Positions 62,013-64,000 of a DNA stretch of 64,000 nucleotides are shown in pieces (positions within the stretch are counted from its first letter, which is position 1; the number at the start of each line of letters is the position of its first letter). The notes beneath the pieces were generated by a model, which saw nothing but the letters and a program-made list of their open reading frames with translations, had not been told where the DNA came from and did not search any database. A program made the translations under genes and the position numbers. The stretch covers positions 930,001 through 994,000 of the forward strand of contig NZ_CP100404.1 in NCBI RefSeq assembly GCF_024218775.1, given 5' to 3'. The stretch is from Haloarcula marina. GTDB taxonomy: Archaea; Halobacteriota; Halobacteria; Halobacteriales; Haloarculaceae.

Positions 62013-62178
62013 GGTAGTTCCTCACCGGAACTCTCCGGCGGACCGTCCTCGTTATGCCGCTCCTACCCCTCGGCGGCGCGCGCCTCTGTTTCTCTCTTTT
62101 CGACGCAATAGCTCTCCGTAGGACCCTCATCTCGACGAAATCGGGGGATTAAGTGCGGCCCGCGTCTGGGTTCGACCG

Positions 62179-63525
62179 ATGGGCACAGACCGCGCCAGCG
62201 ACGGGGTGGACCTCCTCGACGCGTTCCGGCAGTTCTTCGCGCTCGAACGGGACGTGCTGGTGCTCTCGCTGTCGATGCTGGCGTTCTCGCTGGCCTTCCA
62301 GATGACGAGTCGCTACATCCCCGAGTACATGCGCATCCTCGGGGCCAGTGCGGGCGTCATCGGCCTGTACGGGAGCGTCGGCAACCTCATCAGCGCCGTC
62401 TACCCGTATCCCGGCGGGGCCGTCTCGGACCGCCTCGGTTCCCGATTCGCGCTGACGGCCTTCGCCGTGTTGGCGACGCTCGGGTTCGGTGTCTGGTACC
62501 TCGCCGCCGTCGTCGGGTCCGTCGCCGTCGGCGGCCTGACCGTCCCGGCGTGGGCGTTCGTCTTCGTCGGTCTCTTCCTCGCGCAGGCGTGGAAATCGTT
62601 CGGCCTCGGCGCGACGTTCGCCATCGTCAAACAGAGCGTGCCACCGGACCGACTGGCGATGGGGTTCGCGAGTACCGAGGTGTTCCGCCGACTGGGGTTC
62701 CTCGTCGGACCGCTCGTCGCCGCCGGACTGCTCGCCGTCGCCCCCGCGTTCGTCGACGGGTTCCAACTCGTCTTGCTCGTGGCGGTGGCCTGCGGGGTGG
62801 CCGCGACGGTGGCCCAGCACGTCCTCTACGACGCCAGCGAGGACTCGTTAGGGAAGTCCTTCGAGGGCGTCGGGCAGGTTATCGACGACCTGCGGGCGAT
62901 GCCCGAGACGCTTCGGCCCTTGCTCGTCGCCGATACGCTGGTCCGGTTCGCCAACGGCATGGTGTACGTCTTCTTCGTCATCGTCGTCACGGACTTCCTC
63001 GCCGTCGGGTTCACGGGGTTCGGGTTCGACCTGCGACCCGACGCCTTCTTCGGAGTCTTGCTGGGCGTGGAGATGGTCGTCGCCATCATCTCGATGGTCC
63101 CCGTCTCGAAACTCGCGGAGAACGCCGGGCTGAAACCCGCTGTCGCGCTCGGGTTCTCGGTGTACGCGTTGTTCCCTCTCGTCCTCATCTACGCGCCCGC
63201 CGACCAGTGGATGCTGGTCGCCCTCTTCGCGTACTCCGGCCTCCGATTCGCGGGCCTGCCCGCGCACAAGGCGCTCATCGTCGGCCCGGCCGAACGCGAC
63301 GCGGGCGGCCGCGTCACCGGGAGTTACTACCTCGTCCGGAACACGCTCGTCATCCCGAGCGCCGCGCTCGGCGGGTGGCTCTACGGGAGTTCGTGGGCCG
63401 TCGACGTGGCCGGACGGACCCTCCGTGCCGGACCGGAACTGGCCTTCGGCGTCGCGTCTGTCGTCGGCGTCGTCGGCGTCGCGTACTTCCTCCTGTTCGG
63501 CGAGGAGTTCGAGGCCTACGAGTGA
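62179..63525 (+). CDS. MFS transporter
   Basis: A 448-residue polytopic protein with about 12 hydrophobic segments. The loop-2 motif GGAVSDRLGSRFAL (near 77-90) is the MFS signature. Other typical parts are GATFAIVKQSVPPDRLAMGF and a second half with LVGPLVAAGLL-like helices. It probably exports or imports a small solute in symport or antiport with ions. No neighbour indicates the substrate. Confidence 0.88.
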   Translation: MGTDRASDGVDLLDAFRQFFALERDVLVLSLSMLAFSLAFQMTSRYIPEYMRILGASAGVIGLYGSVGNLISAVYPYPGGAVSDRLGSRFALTAFAVLATLGFGVWYLAAVVGSVAVGGLTVPAWAFVFVGLFLAQAWKSFGLGATFAIVKQSVPPDRLAMGFASTEVFRRLGFLVGPLVAAGLLAVAPAFVDGFQLVLLVAVACGVAATVAQHVLYDASEDSLGKSFEGVGQVIDDLRAMPETLRPLLVADTLVRFANGMVYVFFVIVVTDFLAVGFTGFGFDLRPDAFFGVLLGVEMVVAIISMVPVSKLAENAGLKPAVALGFSVYALFPLVLIYAPADQWMLVALFAYSGLRFAGLPAHKALIVGPAERDAGGRVTGSYYLVRNTLVIPSAALGGWLYGSSWAVDVAGRTLRAGPELAFGVASVVGVVGVAYFLLFGEEFEAYE

Positions 63526-63567
63526 GCGAACGCCAACGCTAAACCCGGCCCGCCGAACAGACCACCA

Positions 63568-64000
63568 ATGCGCGAAGCCCACCCGATAGAGCGAACGGTC
63601 GGCATGGAGTACTACGTCAGCGACGCCGACGGCGTGGGCGGCCGTCTCCGCGCATCGCCCGCGGATTTCCGGGTGACCGAACTGGAGGCGTTCGACACCG
63701 CGCCCGTCGACGCCGACACCGGCGGCTACCCCCATCTCGTCCTCCGGGTCGAACTGTCGAACTGGGACACGAACGACTTCGCCAGCGCGCTCTCCGATAG
63801 ACTCGGTATCTCGCGGGAGCGCGTCTCGTGGGCCGGAACGAAGGACAAGCGCGCCGTCACCCGACAACTGTTCTCGGTGAAGGGCGTCGGCCCCGCCGAC
63901 GTGCCCGAACTCGACGGCGCGGACATCGAGGTGGTGGGACGCGCGGGCCGCCCCGTCCTGTTCGGTGACCTCGCGGGAAACGCCTTCGACATCGTCGTTC
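63568..64000 (+). CDS. truD: tRNA pseudouridine(13) synthase TruD, partial
   Basis: The first 144 codons of a TruD protein, cut by the right edge. TruD modifies U13 of t[17 protein letters not shown] (residues 87-100) carries the catalytic Asp93. The upstream [10 protein letters not shown] is the usual opening region. The start at 63568 ([13 protein letters not shown]) fits the family. It lies 42 nt after the MFS stop on the same strand. Confidence 0.93.
   Translation, partial: MREAHPIERTVGMEYYVSDADGVGGRLRASPADFRVTELEAFDTAPVDADTGGYPHLVLRVELSNWDTNDFASALSDRLGISRERVSWAGTKDKRAVTRQLFSVKGVGPADVPELDGADIEVVGRAGRPVLFGDLAGNAFDIVV

Overview
The window comes from the chromosome of an extremely halophilic archaeon (class Halobacteria). 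The DNA is GC-rich and the encoded proteins are strongly acidic. TATA boxes often lie 22-30 nt before a start codon, as expected for leaderless mRNAs. The window holds typical haloarchaeal families: HalOD1, Bat-type HTH_10 regulators, a two-subunit proteasome, archaeal pantoate kinase/phosphopantothenate synthetase, prefoldin beta, TruD, Pth2 and a split GMP synthase. I see no rRNA genes, CRISPR array, intact insertion sequence or replication origin. There is one tRNA gene, tRNA-Ser(CGA).

1-16.9 kb is a catabolic and transport island. It holds a beta-keto acid cleavage enzyme (cut by the window edge), a short-chain dehydrogenase, an RbsBAC-like ABC transporter, and a soluble chemotaxis transducer whose C-terminal half is a second copy of the transporter's substrate-binding protein. 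A second dehydrogenase, an aldehyde dehydrogenase, an amidohydrolase with an overlapping MIP18-family gene, and a universal stress protein follow. An acyl-CoA synthetase, a hexapeptide-repeat protein, a DUF35 protein and an SCP2-type thiolase lie on the opposite strand. The likely flow is uptake, oxidation, hydrolysis and thiolytic or keto-acid cleavage to acyl-CoA. The substrate cannot be read from sequence. The receptor fusion is the most unusual feature of the window.

16.9-17.7 kb is a gene-poor, AT-rich island. 17.7-28 kb carries an RNase H-like protein, a lipid kinase, an M48 protease, two lipoproteins, a Tat-exported subtilase, an HTH regulator, a triplicated-helix channel protein, a BGTF-type surface protein, and a sulfatase-family enzyme paired with GtrA. 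29-37 kb carries hydantoinase/oxoprolinase subunits, the DUF4129-DUF58-membrane protein operon with a convergent MoxR ATPase, and tRNA-Ser.

37-55 kb is mostly housekeeping and signalling: a GAF/receiver protein, DUF2070, guaA glutaminase, a histidine kinase, HNH-like and DUF192 proteins, a citramalate/isopropylmalate synthase, HalOD1 and Bat-like regulators, HAD and bifunctional-nuclease proteins, prefoldin, a UPF0175/PIN toxin-antitoxin pair, two CoA-biosynthesis genes and Thi4. 55-64 kb has a dcd - ThiR-like regulator - methyltransferase operon, a second BGTF protein, a Yip1-like protein, Pth2, adjacent psmA and psmB, a DUF7331-like microprotein, an MFS transporter and the start of truD.

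Three loci (tRNA-Ser, the PIN toxin gene and dcd) each have a near-exact copy of their 3' end 68-155 bp downstream. This looks like a recurrent scar of integration/excision or local duplication.
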